Source: Pseudoneurospora amorphoporcata (Eukaryota; Ascomycota; Sordariomycetes; Sordariales; Sordariaceae). From it: DNA of 56,068 bases. The position numbers and the translations under genes were made by a program. Within the stretch, counting starts at the first letter, position 1; every line of letters begins with the position of its first letter. The stretch spans positions 1-56,068 of the forward strand of contig MU859280.1 of assembly GCA_033297205.1 (NCBI GenBank), in the 5' to 3' direction. This document shows positions 1 through 10,203 of the stretch, piece by piece. Below the pieces are notes generated by a model. The model ran no database searches. It saw nothing but the letters and a program-made list of their open reading frames with translations, and was not told the DNA's origin.

Positions 1-101
1 GCCATGAGGGCGAGGAAGGTTCGAACGCTGACGCTGTTTGCCACAGCCGCGTAAACATCTTGGAAATCCCAGGCTCCGTCTTCGAAGTTACCGCATACCA
101 C

Positions 102-764
102 CTATCTTGCTCGGGCAGTAAGCTCACAGGTATGTGGGTCCATCTTTTCGTCGTACACCCATTTGCCTGGCAAGACCTTCATACCATCCTTCTTTTTGAC
201 AAGGAAGTACACCTCTTGGTCTTCCAAGGACTGGACCTGGCGCTTCATCGCTGGAAGCCACCACTTCTCGTAGTTGGCCAAGCGCCGGGCCTGACGATAG
301 TTCTTTGGGATATTAGATTTTTCAAGGTGTCGAAGATCATTGTCGACTTTGATAGAGGTAAGGCAGACAACCTGAGGCAGAATAATGCGTGGTTTATTAA
401 TGCCATAATAAAAGACTGGAAGAGAATGAGCTTTGGGTGGGGAATTACTGTGAAAGAACACCAGCTTCTTGGTGCTATTAGTGACTTTCTCCTGGCCATA
501 TTTGAAACCTTCAGGTTTCTGTGCCGCAGCTCGTCGAGGTCGAGAAGAAGCTTGTTGAGGTTGTACCGGTTGCTCCACCATGTCCTCTCCAGGGGTAGGG
601 GGGGGGAGAGGGATATTGGCAGGGGAAGGGGAAGGCGGAGGAGTCTGGGGTCGAACTGCCGAAGCGGCTGTTACGCCTAGATTTGGTGATTCTTCCGGGA
701 AAGGGTGTTCCTCTGGGGGAATGGGAGCCTCTCCTTCCAAATCTCTATAATCCTCGTCGTCCAT
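102..764 (-). pseudogene. copia reverse transcriptase N-terminal remnant
   Basis: A Pro-rich linker is followed by the start of an RVT_2 domain: N-Y-R-Q-A, W-W-L-P-A-M-K-R, S-L-E-D and G-K-W-V-Y, as in Ty1/copia polymerases. The frame ends at 102 and the rest of the polymerase/RNase H lies outside the window or is lost in other frames. Confidence 0.7.
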
Positions 765-1067
765 CTAAAAGATAACTTCTTCGACGGGTTCAATAGAGGG
801 AATCGCTGTCTTAGCGGTAGTCTTCTCAGACTGGGCTTGGGTGACCTGTGTAGACTGTGAGCTAGGGTCTGGTGTAGCAGAAGGCGTGAAATATGGAGGT
901 TGAAAGGGTTCTTGGACGGGTGGCGCTTTGAGCGATGAGTCTTGGGAAGGTGGTTCCCGTGCTTTGGGGCTTTGTGGTTCTTCTTCGATATCCGGCTTCT
1001 ACGTATTTTCTACTGTAACGTAGATGTTCTGGCCTTTGGCGATAACCTCCTCAATCTCCTGAATAGT

Positions 1068-1358
1068 CTAGTTATTAAAGATGACTTCATATTCAGTATC
1101 CTCGATAGGAAGATCCTGATTGTCGTAATCACCCTTATAGAATCGGATAGCACTTGCCCGGACGACTTTTCCCAGTTCTTTATCCCAAATACGGTAAATA
1201 CGGCCGTGAAGGTTATCGTAAGTAATAAGCTTACCCTTTCGTGACCTGGGAGCGAACTTGTCGCTTTGCACTTTTTTCTGAGGTTTGATGTGATAGTAAG
1301 CAGTATAGAAATAGCTGCGAAGGTGGCGTATATACGGTTTGACTGACGACTCTGGCAA
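1068..1358 (-). pseudogene. copia integrase C-terminal remnant
   Basis: Short open frame rich in basic residues, with the K-F-A-P-R-S-R-K-G-K-L-I-T-Y pattern typical of the region downstream of the copia integrase core (R-S-x-K-G-x-x-V-G-Y), followed by Y-R-I-W-D. It sits in the expected order between the integrase core and the reverse transcriptase start. No independent gene is implied. Confidence 0.65.
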
Positions 1359-1546
1359 ATTGGCTGCTCTGGCGAAGAGTTCGTGAGGACTCTTGTGTTC
1401 TGGGTTGGACTTGGAAGGTAGAAGATTGAGAATCTTAATTACGCTATCGACGATAAAGGGCTACAGTTTGACTGGAATCTTGTGCTCGATAATTAAGGTG
1501 CGGCTGCGCGTTATGATAATCTTGCCCGCCGCTTCTACCTTGCCGT

Positions 1547-2470
1547 TCATCTAAGGTGAATGTGCCGTCGACTTGTAGATCTCCATACCTTCTTATCTTG
1601 CCCACACGACAAGCTTGCTCTTCTGGAAATCAGAGGTTGACAATCCAAATTCAAGACCGCCATCAATGCCAACAACCTTGACTTTGAGCCCGCTTTGAGT
1701 CTCCACCCAAGTCTTCCATTCTTTGATGGCTTCAAAAGCATCACCTTTATTGGTACAGAACCGTACCCAGTGATAGCCTGTAAGAATGTCGATGAAGTGG
1801 ACTATATAATGGTAGCCAAAGTAGCCTGGTTCCTTATTGTAGATGACGTCAATCCTGACGAACTCCAATGGCCTGGTAGCGACCGGGTGAGAGGTCTTGG
1901 GAATAACGTCTTGTGACTTGGCGAAGATATAGTCCTCGCAGAAGTCGTTGTTGATGTTCTTGAGATCGATCCCAGCATCCTTGCAAGCCTTAATAACCGT
2001 CTCCTTCCCGGCGTGCATCAAACGTCGGTGCATGGTCTGGTAATTGATTGAGGCGAGTAGGGCGTGGCCGGGGGTAATCCGATTTTGATTGAAGTCGGGA
2101 GGCTTGGAAGTCGGTATAACCGGTACTCCTCCTCGAAGAGTGCCACATTTGGTGGTCTTAGACGTGTGAGCGTACACAATAGAATTGGACCGCATATTCC
2201 ATTCCATTCCAGCGTCGAGCATTAATTGTCGGCTGAGAAGGTTAGTGGGTGTAACTGGACAATAATAAGAATCTTTGATAGTAACTCGAACAAAGGCGCC
2301 GTTGTCTGACGGTATAGTGAGCTTAACAGTGCCTATATGGTAGGCGTAGTGAGTCTTACCATTACCTATAATATAGGTTATAGGTTGAGGCAAAGGTTGT
2401 AAGTCGGTAAACCACTTGATGTGGTTGAAGATTGTGGTCGCCGCACCGGTATCGTATACAACACTGTCTT
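1547..2470 (-). pseudogene. copia protease-integrase remnant
   Basis: The minus strand around 2450 encodes Y-D-T-G-A-A, the aspartic protease signature of retroelements. It continues into a GAG-pre-integrase zinc segment (H-x-R-L-M-H-A-G) and an rve-type integrase core with the D...D residues in V-R-I-D-V-I and V-G-I-D-G-G. The frame is lost near 1593 and resumes in another frame. The protease would mature the polyprotein and the integrase would insert the cDNA. Confidence 0.75.
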
Positions 2471-2740
2471 TGGTGAATGCCTCATGAGCTTGTTGGACTT
2501 CAGCGAATAAGGGTATCGCTGGGAGCTCTAGTGAAAACCCGCTGGGTTGAGTATAGCGCCCAGCATGCTGAACTCTGGGATACTATTGGCGAACAACAAG
2601 TTAGATCCAATCGTAGCCGGATTGTTGAGATTGCTTGAGTTGTGGACGACAAGAGCGGTAGTGCCTGTAGATGTCTTCTGCAGAGCCTTAATAGCCTTCT
2701 CTTTGTTCTACCAAGTAGCTAGTGCCTTGTCTAGTTCACA

Positions 2741-3571
2741 CTACCAACAAACGTCATTGTCGGGGTTTCTATAATGACCACAAGCGGCATGGACGAAGCC
2801 GGTAGGAATCTGACGCTTGCAGCCGGGATGAGTGCAGTCGATCATTTCGCGTCGGCCTTTCTTCTTATCCTTCTTATTGTTGCTGGACTTCGTATCCTCT
2901 TTCTCCTTGGTCCCAGCCTTAACCTGCACCGACAAGGCCGGCGTCGTGGCCTCGGTTGTCGCTATAGTATTGAGCTTGTCGAGCAAATCGGACATAGTGA
3001 GGTGACCGTTGGTCAGGTCGTTGACCCAAAGACGGTGATGGAGAGGATAGGAGGATTCAAGTCCGTTGAGAAGGAACCAAATCTCGACCTGAGGACTGAC
3101 TGTAAGCTTCAAATCATTCCAACGTTTACGAAGAAAGAAATAACGGTTAAGGAAAGAAGCCATAGAGTCAAAGGAGGCACGGTTGAGACTAGTATACTCC
3201 TTAATAACCATACCGATAGATTCCTGGGAGACCTTGGGAACCACACGCTTGATGAGGTCGTAGAGGCGCTTAGGGTCGCGGTCAGCAGGATTCCAACCCG
3301 AATTCTAAAGGAGAATCTGGACATTCCGACTCTTCATAGAATTCGTAATAGCAAGTAAGACACGCGCGCGTTCAACACGCCAGCTCTCGGCAGCCTTCTT
3401 CTCAGCCGCAGTCGGGGCGTCCGGGTCTTTTGGAGTGGGAGGTTGAACATCCTCGTCGAGATAGTTGAGTAAGCCGTACACGTCGAGAGTGTTACGAAGG
3501 GCATTGTCCCAACTGTCGATGTTGGACTCACCGAGCAACTGCTCGATGTTCATTCCGACCTCCAAAGCCAT
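2741..3571 (-). pseudogene. gag: copia gag remnant
   Basis: Two consecutive open stretches (3571-3305 and 3244-2741) are separated by an in-frame TAG. The first begins at an ATG and has the W-x-x-x-L-x-x-x-L-D-x-Y-G-L-L style of copia capsid N-termini. The second contains a UBN2-like capsid segment and ends in a Lys-rich tract plus a C-x4-C-x-8-H-A-A-C-x-H zinc-binding-like segment. Structural protein of the element; not functional because of the stops. Confidence 0.7.
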
Positions 3572-4020
3572 GATGACGGTGAATGAGAGTAGACTGAAAA
3601 GGAAAGAAGACTTCGCTCGAAGCTATAGATAACGACGTAAAGGAAAGGTGACGTTGAAAGAAAAAGTGATGAAAGAAAGGTGAGTCGTATGGGCTAGATA
3701 CAACTGTTGATGGAGGGCGCGATGCGGGGTCGACAAGAAGGTCGCGTTCGTTAATGGGCGTGCAAATTAATCAAAACACCAGGACTTTCTCCCTATAGGG
3801 TGTGCTTGAATTTGCTATAAACCTCGTAACGAAGCGGCTCGATTGTTAACTTCGAAGATCGCGAAGCGGTTAAGGGCGCATAACCTGTAGGAAGCGATAT
3901 CTTGAATTAAAGAAATGATGATATTGTGGATGATCACGAAAGAAAGCGCTACGGGAAGAGAAAGGAAGAAGGACAAAATACTGGTGTGGTCTGGAAGTGA
4001 AAGTGGGCCAGGTGCCAGCC
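3572..4020. other. Copia leader/flank without a gene
   Basis: No supported reading frame. This is probably the 5' untranslated leader, and possibly a degraded LTR, of the copia element, since it lies immediately upstream of gag. I could not find matching terminal repeats or a primer binding site. Confidence 0.35.
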
Positions 4021-4935
4021 AACCTTACCAAGTGGCGGCGGCCCAACAATTATAATCGTGCCTTACACGCGTTTGCAATCACTAACTCCGCGGTGATGGC
4101 GAGGCTTCTTCTCGAGTACGGCGCCGATCCTAATGGCTAGCTCGGACCCTATACCCCGCTCCTGCATGCTACACTCTCCAGATCTGAAGAGGTTATTAGA
4201 CTTCTTCTCAATACTAGCAAGGTTAAAACAGATCCTAAGGGCCGGGATAGACGGATAGCGCTGTATATGGCGGCAGAGAAGGGGTATAAGGCGGTTATTA
4301 AGTTGCTTCTCGATATTAGCAAGGTTAATACAGATCCTAAGGCTGAAAATGGACGGACAGCGCTGTATATAGCGGCAGCGTATAGGCATGAGGCGGTTAT
4401 TAAGCTGCTTCTCAATACTAGCAAGGTTAACGCAGATCCTAAGGATAGGGCTGGACAGACAGCGCTGCATATGGCGGTAGAGAATGGGCATAAGGCGGTT
4501 GTTAAGCTACTTCTCAATACTACCAAAGTTAACGCAGGTACTAAGGATAAGAATAGACAGACAGCACTATATTCGGCAGCAGCGAATGGGCATGAGGCGG
4601 TTGTTAAGCTGCTTCTCGATACTGGCAAGGTTGACGCAAATGCTCAGGGCTGGTATGAACGGACAGCGCTGCACTCGGCGGCAACGTATAGGCATAAGGC
4701 GGTTGTTAAGCTACTTCTTAATACTAGCAAGGTTAACGCAAATCCTAAAGATAGGCATAGAGAGACAGCGCTACATTTGGCGGCAACGTATAGGCATAAG
4801 GCGGTTGTTAAGCTGCTTCTCGATACTAGTAAGGTTGACGCAGGTACTAAGGATAAGAATGGACAGACAGCGCTGCATATAGCGGCGAAGAATAGGCGTG
4901 AGGCGGTTGTTAAGCTACTCAGCCTTGCATCCTAA
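4021..4935 (+). pseudogene. Ankyrin-repeat protein fragment (one in-frame stop)
   Basis: One plus-strand frame is open from about 4021 to a stop at 4933-4935, apart from a single TAG at 4138-4140. It encodes about eight ankyrin repeats of 33-34 residues. The repeats have nearly identical DNA (units near 4267, 4366, 4468, 4570, 4672 and 4774 follow the T-A-L-x-x-A-A...V-V-K-L-L-L pattern). The stop follows P-N-G and fits a CAG-to-TAG change. The fragment lacks any N-terminal effector domain and stops inside a repeat, so both ends look truncated. In fungi such arrays are often C-terminal sensor domains of NLR-like or F-box proteins; which one is unknown here. A shortened protein starting at the ATG at 4267 is conceivable. 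Confidence 0.7.
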
Positions 4936-4991
4936 GAGGCAGGCTTGGAGGACAACTCCACCTCGAGTCAGCCTTTCACAATCTTTTCTCC

Positions 4992-5272
4992 TACAAGAAT
5001 TGATTTTAGTTTATTCCCTAATCTTTATAATTTATTCCCTATTGCTTTCTATCGTATTAGGAGTCCCTCTAGTCGTCGTATATCTTAACAATAAAGCTAG
5101 AGAGACCGCAATAGCAATATTACATAAAATGTATTCGTAGCAATTAAAAGTAATAGAACTTTCTCGTATATTCTAGTAGACGCGGAGGGCTCTAATAATA
5201 ATGCTTCACTTTGTGCTTAAGTTTTCGGTTAATCTTTTCGGGTCCTAGATAGTCGATATTATGTCGTGGATA
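4992..5272 (+). repeat. RIP-mutated copy of the chitinase-like segment at 17674-17953
   Basis: Aligns along its full length with 17674-17953. Nearly all differences are C-to-T or G-to-A in this copy, often at CA/TG dinucleotides (CAA here TAA, CAT here TAT, TGG here TAG). The corresponding reading frame is therefore full of stops. This is a non-coding, RIP-type relic duplicate. Confidence 0.85.
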
Positions 5273-5403
5273 TGGTGTTTGACGTGTAGCAGGGAATCGT
5301 GAATTTGCAAGACTGGATGAATAATAAAAGGAGACCTGAGAACTGAGGTCTTGGGTGTCTGGATATAAATATAGTTAGTTGGCCCATACTGAACCTCCCT
5401 ATC

Positions 5404-5697
5404 TCACGGCAAAGAAGCTACCTTCCTGTTCATAACCTCCCCATTAACAATCCCCAAAGTCGTATCCCCCCTCTCCATCCACTCCTGCCACCCCTTAACC
5501 ATGTCCTCCACCTTTTCCTCTGTCGTCAACCCCAACTTAATTCCCCGCTGCCTCATCTGTCCCGTTCTCAATCTCTCAATCATGGCATCTCCCCACGCCT
5601 TCCTATCCCCCGGCTCACTGTAGCACCAAGTCCCGAACCCAGCCTTGATATCCTTCCTTTCCACCCTAGCATCCACAAGAATGGACACTCTTCCCAA
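5404..5697 (-). pseudogene. SAM-dependent methyltransferase C-terminal fragment
   Basis: A 97-codon minus-strand stretch ends in the pattern G-W-x-x-W...G-I-V-N-G-E-V, resembling the C-termini of fungal UbiE/LaeA-like class I methyltransferases. It contains W-G-D-A-M-I-E-R-L-R upstream. The SAM-binding Rossmann core (G-x-G-x-G) is absent and I see no continuation upstream, so this is a truncated relic. Family assignment is from motif resemblance only. Confidence 0.5.
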
Positions 5698-5699
5698 GG

Positions 5700-6120
5700 C
5701 CCTGATCCACAGCCCTTGTCATGCTTATGGCGAGAGCAGTGGCTCAAGGGAGGAATTGCAAGTTAAGTCCTAACTCCCGATCACCTGAACAGGGAAACCG
5801 TTGACGGCTCTCGTCAAAAGAACAGGGAAGCTATCCTACTACCACTGCCGACACTACAATAGGTGAAATAAGCGACTTTGTAGTGGCCACGAGTTGTTGA
5901 TACTGGCAACGTTGTAAAATTGTTGTAGTTGGTAGAAAGCCGGGCTACGAATCGTTTTAGGCAATGAGGAACTAGAAGTTGGAGTGGATGCGGCTATAGG
6001 AGAGGCTTGACGGGAGTTGGTCGTCGGACCTCCGGCCCTGGTAGGTTGATGGGAAGGTTCAGTTGGCATCGTGCTGCACTCTTGGGCCAGACACGACAAT
6101 GTTACCACAAGAACAATTCT
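5700..6120. other. Intergenic, no gene recognised
   Basis: Contains a Ser/Thr/Pro-rich minus-strand open stretch (5854-6108) with no recognisable domain. A short piece near 5700-5722 resembles the outer end of the LTR at 12008. I see nothing else supportable. Confidence 0.3.
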
Positions 6121-6197
6121 ATACTAGAACGATTCCAAATACGAAAACGATCCCAAATACTAGAACGATCCTAGGGTAGAAGAATTCTAAGCTAGAG
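6121..6197. repeat. Left part of a 16-bp minisatellite
   Basis: Degenerate copies of a CTAGAACGATCC-containing unit, the same unit as in 6582-6761. The array is interrupted by the solo LTR, and its last five bases (TAGAG) are duplicated on the other side. Confidence 0.7.
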
Positions 6198-6581
6198 TGT
6201 GACGAACGGCAGTCTGATCTGCCTAAGATAGCTGAAGGTATTAAACTATCAGTGCTGTTCGGTGAAGCCAAAAGGTTTACAACAAGTATGGTAGCGTTAT
6301 ACGTGTCTCGGTAATAAAGATCAATTGACTACTGTCGAACTATCTAACAATCTGAGTTCTTCAGTCGTCTCTTTATACTTCTGACACCTTGTCTCCCATT
6401 TGCCTGGTTGGTGTCTGCTCACGATGGTGTTCTGCTCACGGTGAGCACTTCCTCTTTGTGAGCACCCTTCGGGCGTTCCCCTGTCCCTGTTCCTAGTCCT
6501 ACGTCACACTATCTTATCATAAGCGGGGCTGTCACATCCCAACAACCTGGTTGGTCCGTGTTATTACTTAAGTTCGTAACA
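6198..6581. mobile_element. Solo LTR, family 1 (384 bp)
   Basis: Begins TGTGACGAAC and ends GTTCGTAACA, an inverted terminal TG...CA pair typical of LTRs. It is flanked by the direct repeat TAGAG at 6193-6197 and 6582-6586, a 5-bp target-site duplication. A related copy is at 16115-16548. No internal retroelement genes lie next to it, so it is a solo LTR left by LTR-LTR recombination. Confidence 0.85.
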
Positions 6582-6765
6582 TAGAGCGAGCCTGAGCCAG
6601 AGCGATCCTGAGCCAGAACGATCCTGAGCTAGAACGATCCTGAGCTAGAGCGATCCTAAGCTAGAACGATCCAAGAAACTAGAATAATCCTGAGCTACAA
6701 GGATACTGAGATAGAGCGATCCTGAGCCAGAACGATCCTAAGCTAGAACAATCCTGAGCCTATTC
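6582..6765. repeat. 16-bp minisatellite
   Basis: About ten tandem units of CGATCCTGAGCYAGAR with point differences and one 18-bp unit. It continues the array seen at 6121-6197, so the LTR jumped into an existing minisatellite. Confidence 0.85.
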
Positions 6766-6889
6766 CTCGTACAACTATCAAAGTCCTATCTTAGTGCTTG
6801 CCTGCGCCTCGTAACATTTTCCATTAATTATTCTTTGACCAGGGACCTTACGAGGACGGAGCTACCTACCAATAGGTTGGAGCTGTGAC

Positions 6890-7345
6890 GGTTCTAGTTC
6901 TGGGTGTCACATGCCAGCCGTCAAGGTTCTCATTGTCACATGGGTATACGTGTCACCTATGAGGGTATAAAACCCAGAGCTCGTATCCTACCTTCTTACA
7001 GGGGAACTCTTCCCTCTTCAACTTCTTGTCTTTAGTCCAAGATAATCAAGCGGTACACACTCTACCCGTTGCCCTCTGGTTACGCCGTGATAGAAGCTCT
7101 TCTATCTTAGTATTAGCCTTTTCAAATCTTAGTCTTCATCCTTCAACGGCAGGGCGTAAAACTATAGAACTCGTTGCCCTATTCCGGGTTATCACAACCA
7201 CGTTCAAAGCCGCAGATGGAATTCTGAGCTGGAAATGCCGGAGTGGAGGGACAACCATTCACAAAACTGTGCGCTTCTTCTCATTAGCTAGCATAGTTGA
7301 TCCAGAAAGAGGACCATCATTTTATCGTTCATACGAGCTGAATTA
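6890..7345 (+). mobile_element. Possible LTR/promoter of another element
   Basis: Starts TGTGACGG at about 6890, contains several GTGTCAC motifs and a clear GGGTATAAAACCC TATA-like box near 6964, followed by a pyrimidine-rich stretch, as in LTR promoters. I could not locate a second copy or a 3' boundary, so this is tentative. Confidence 0.3.
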
Positions 7346-7790
7346 CTAGTGTGAAGGAAAGTCTTGAGTACCTTCAACACCTAGTCAGTAGTATAAAGCT
7401 ACAGGTTAAGCCGCGATTCCTTGCATCCAAACTAAGACTATGTAGCTGTGACGAAGCTACTGCAAGTGTGTTGGCTCACTCAAGCATCACTAAAGAAGAG
7501 ACCGCTTATCCGATCGAAGAGAATCGAGGCTTCTACCATTATACCAAGCTTGGCCATGACTGGGCAGTCACGGGTTAATCCCGTGGCATCTGGACCGCAC
7601 AGGCACCCGTAAAAGGAGAGTTAAGGGATAGAATGGTCCTGTTTCTTCATAATAGAATACGTCATCTTGACTTCAATAGAAGTTACTAGAAGTTACAAGA
7701 TTCTTATAAATTTGCCTATCCTCTTAGATCCTTTTGGTAGCACGCTAGAAAAACGAAATAAAGAGAAAGGAATTGAGAAAGACATTAGAT
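7346..7790. other. Intergenic, possible retroelement debris
   Basis: Contains only a short plus-strand frame (7351-7578) whose end faintly resembles a decayed zinc-knuckle (Y-H-Y-x-x-L-G-H). No gene is supported. It separates the LTR-like stretch from the 3' end of the HNWD pseudogene. Confidence 0.3.
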
Positions 7791-8091
7791 ACATTATATG
7801 TCTTGCGAGAAGCTAATAAACCAAACTAGTCTCGATACGCTGCTGATAGATATCATCCGTCCCTGGAGGTCAAAAATAGACGGTCGGTAATTCGGTGGCA
7901 GCCAGAGTACGTTCTGGCCGTTGCAAGTAATCCAAGACCCACTTTGTCCCAAGCTATAGCTATGGCTCTCTGGATTATCTAATACAACTTGGCTGTCAGT
8001 AGTTTCTGTATCTATTTTAATATATCCAACGTTGGTACGTAGGTAGCGATTAGTATCGTCAAACGATATATGGGTTATCCAAGTACTAGGA

Positions 8092-8345
8092 TTGATCGTT
8101 TGGAAGCAGCTCCCCGACGCTGGATCCCAGATCTTGATCGTGCTGTCGCCTGAACCGGACGCCAGCCGCTGGCCATCAGGCGAGAATGCCACTGAGTCAA
8201 CGACGTGGCTATGGCCTTTTAAGGTTTGGAGGCAGCTCCCCGACGCCGGATCCCAGATCTTGATCGTGTTGTCCTCCGCACCGGACGCCAGCCGCTGGCC
8301 ATCAGGCGAGAATGCCACTGAGACAACGGAATCGCTATAGCCTTC
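8092..8345 (-). repeat. Two near-identical 126-bp WD40 repeat units
   Basis: Two consecutive 42-residue WD units (V-A-F-S-P-D-G-Q-R-L-A-S-G...I-K-I-W-D-P-A-S-G-S-C) are almost identical at the DNA level, the hallmark of HNWD repeats under concerted evolution. They carry far fewer RIP-type changes than the preceding NACHT part. A third, upstream unit is cut by a TAG near 8353. Confidence 0.85.
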
Positions 8346-10203
8346 TAAGGTCTAGAAGCATGCATTCCAATCCAATTCTACAGCCGGCTTAGTTCGAATC
8401 CATTCAGGTTCTTCTGCCCTAAAATTCCTCTTTATCAAGCTACCGCTTGGAGCAAATACAAGCGCTGATATGTATGCTTGAAGTGGAGCTTGCTTTGTTA
8501 TCCATTTATAAGATAGAATAAATCGGTGAGCATCCCGAATAAGTTTTGTTAACTGCCACTGATCATTGCCTCCCTATATCTTTAAGTTAGATCGAGTTTC
8601 CGGTGCGCAGTTAGTCTTATACTTACTAGTAGGCTCTCGAGCTGTCTAAGGGCGATGACGCTCTCAGACATAGCTTGGAGTAGACTTAGAGCTTCGAGCC
8701 AGTAAAGGTACTTCGTCTTGAGGAATGCATAGATAGCCTCATCCCATAAAAGATACTATTTTGTATTCGCGCCAGAAACCGAATCACATAAGTAATTAAC
8801 TCAATAGACGCACGAGTACCGCACCGTCGCTAGCGGGTCCAAATCCGGTACCTGGACCTTATCACTCGGAAATCCTGGTGCGCTTAAGCCGTATATGTCA
8901 CGTCGCAATACTGTAGACATGACTTTAAGTGACCTCAAGAAGATAGTATAATTCACATCTTCTTTCCCAGAAGGAAAGATCCAGTTCTCCTGAGAAGCTT
9001 GGTTACCAGCTTTATCAGAAGCATTGCCCAATAGAAAGTCCTTGGCTGATTAGTGGACAAAATAAACAGTCTGGTCTCGAAGAGTCAAAAACGAGCCGCA
9101 AAGCCCTATAAACTCTTTTAGGGACTGCGGATCATCTGAGATATCGTCTGACATCTCGACGAGAGTGTTTAGTTCTTGTAGGCTGATGGGTCGGCGAACG
9201 ATAGAGGAGACGGCAAGAATTTGCCTGCACAGATCCGCATTACCGAACTGAATAATCTGCCCTATCATCCGCGCATACAAGGAATCCAACCCGGGAGGAA
9301 TGCCTGTAACTTTGTTAGTGTCTGCCACCTCCGAACGCTCGGGTCCGCAAGTACTTGGTAGACCAAGGCCACCTAGAGAAAAGTCCTATTCGCGTTAGAA
9401 GAGAGATAGTCATGTACCTCCGTTTGTATTTTACTGTCGTACTATTTCTACTACGATAAGCAAAGGGCTTTATAGCGGATATATGTACTGACGGCAGTAG
9501 TGACGGATTCGGCATTTAATTCGAGGCTGAGTCTAGACTACTACGCGACGATCGCCAATTGTTCTTCGATCTGCACCCAGTTACGACTAGATACAAGCCA
9601 CTTAACACGAGCAGACACAAATAATATCTAGACGATCAATTTAAGAAGTTGCGGTTAGTCTATTACATATTCGTTTAGAGCATTAATCACCAAATAAGTG
9701 ACCTTCAAGTTCGGGTCTTTTAACATCTCGCATAAAACTTTAAATAGGACGATCCATACTATTACATCATCGGAAGGGTATATATTCTCCAGTAAATATA
9801 AAAGCAAACGTAGTTGTAAGTAGGCAAAAAGGTAAATTAAGCCTCGTAGCACGGCAATTGCGTTATTAATACGCGAGTCGGTAGCTTGGCAGAAAAAATA
9901 CGCCAAATTGCCGCCGTTAGCGATAACACGCCGCTCTAACTCGTCGATAATACCGTATAGCAATATAGTCTTGCCTTTGCCTAGATCTCCCTTAATCTAG
10001 AGCAGGCGACTCTCCCGCAGCTGACGCCATCGTTTGAAGTCGGAGTTGTCGAAGACCCAGCGGTAAGCATCAGCTAGCAGACTACCCTTTGCCAGCTCGA
10101 TCCGCTCCTTTTCAACGTGCGGGTTACGCGGGTCTCCGGGCCACAATTTTGCCAGACAGAGGTAATCCTCGTAAACCTTATCCTACAGCCGCTTCAATAC
10201 TTT

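Larger units (their letters stand above)
1..3571 (-). mobile_element. Decayed Ty1/copia retrotransposon, truncated by the window edge
   Basis: Read on the minus strand, the copia order is visible: gag (from 3571), retropepsin with a DTGA active-site motif (about 2442-2453), GAG-pre-integrase/integrase, integrase C-terminus, and the start of RVT_2 reverse transcriptase, which runs off the left edge. Frames are broken by many TAG/TAA stops that fit CAG/CAA/TGG originals, for example a TAG inside gag near 3305 and one near 2741. This is the transition pattern expected from RIP or long decay. I could not define its LTRs. The element cannot be autonomous as it stands. Confidence 0.85.

Noticed and set aside
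6580..6765. CRISPR array
   Set aside because: The repeats are contiguous 16-bp units with no spacers, and the sequence is a fungal nuclear genome.
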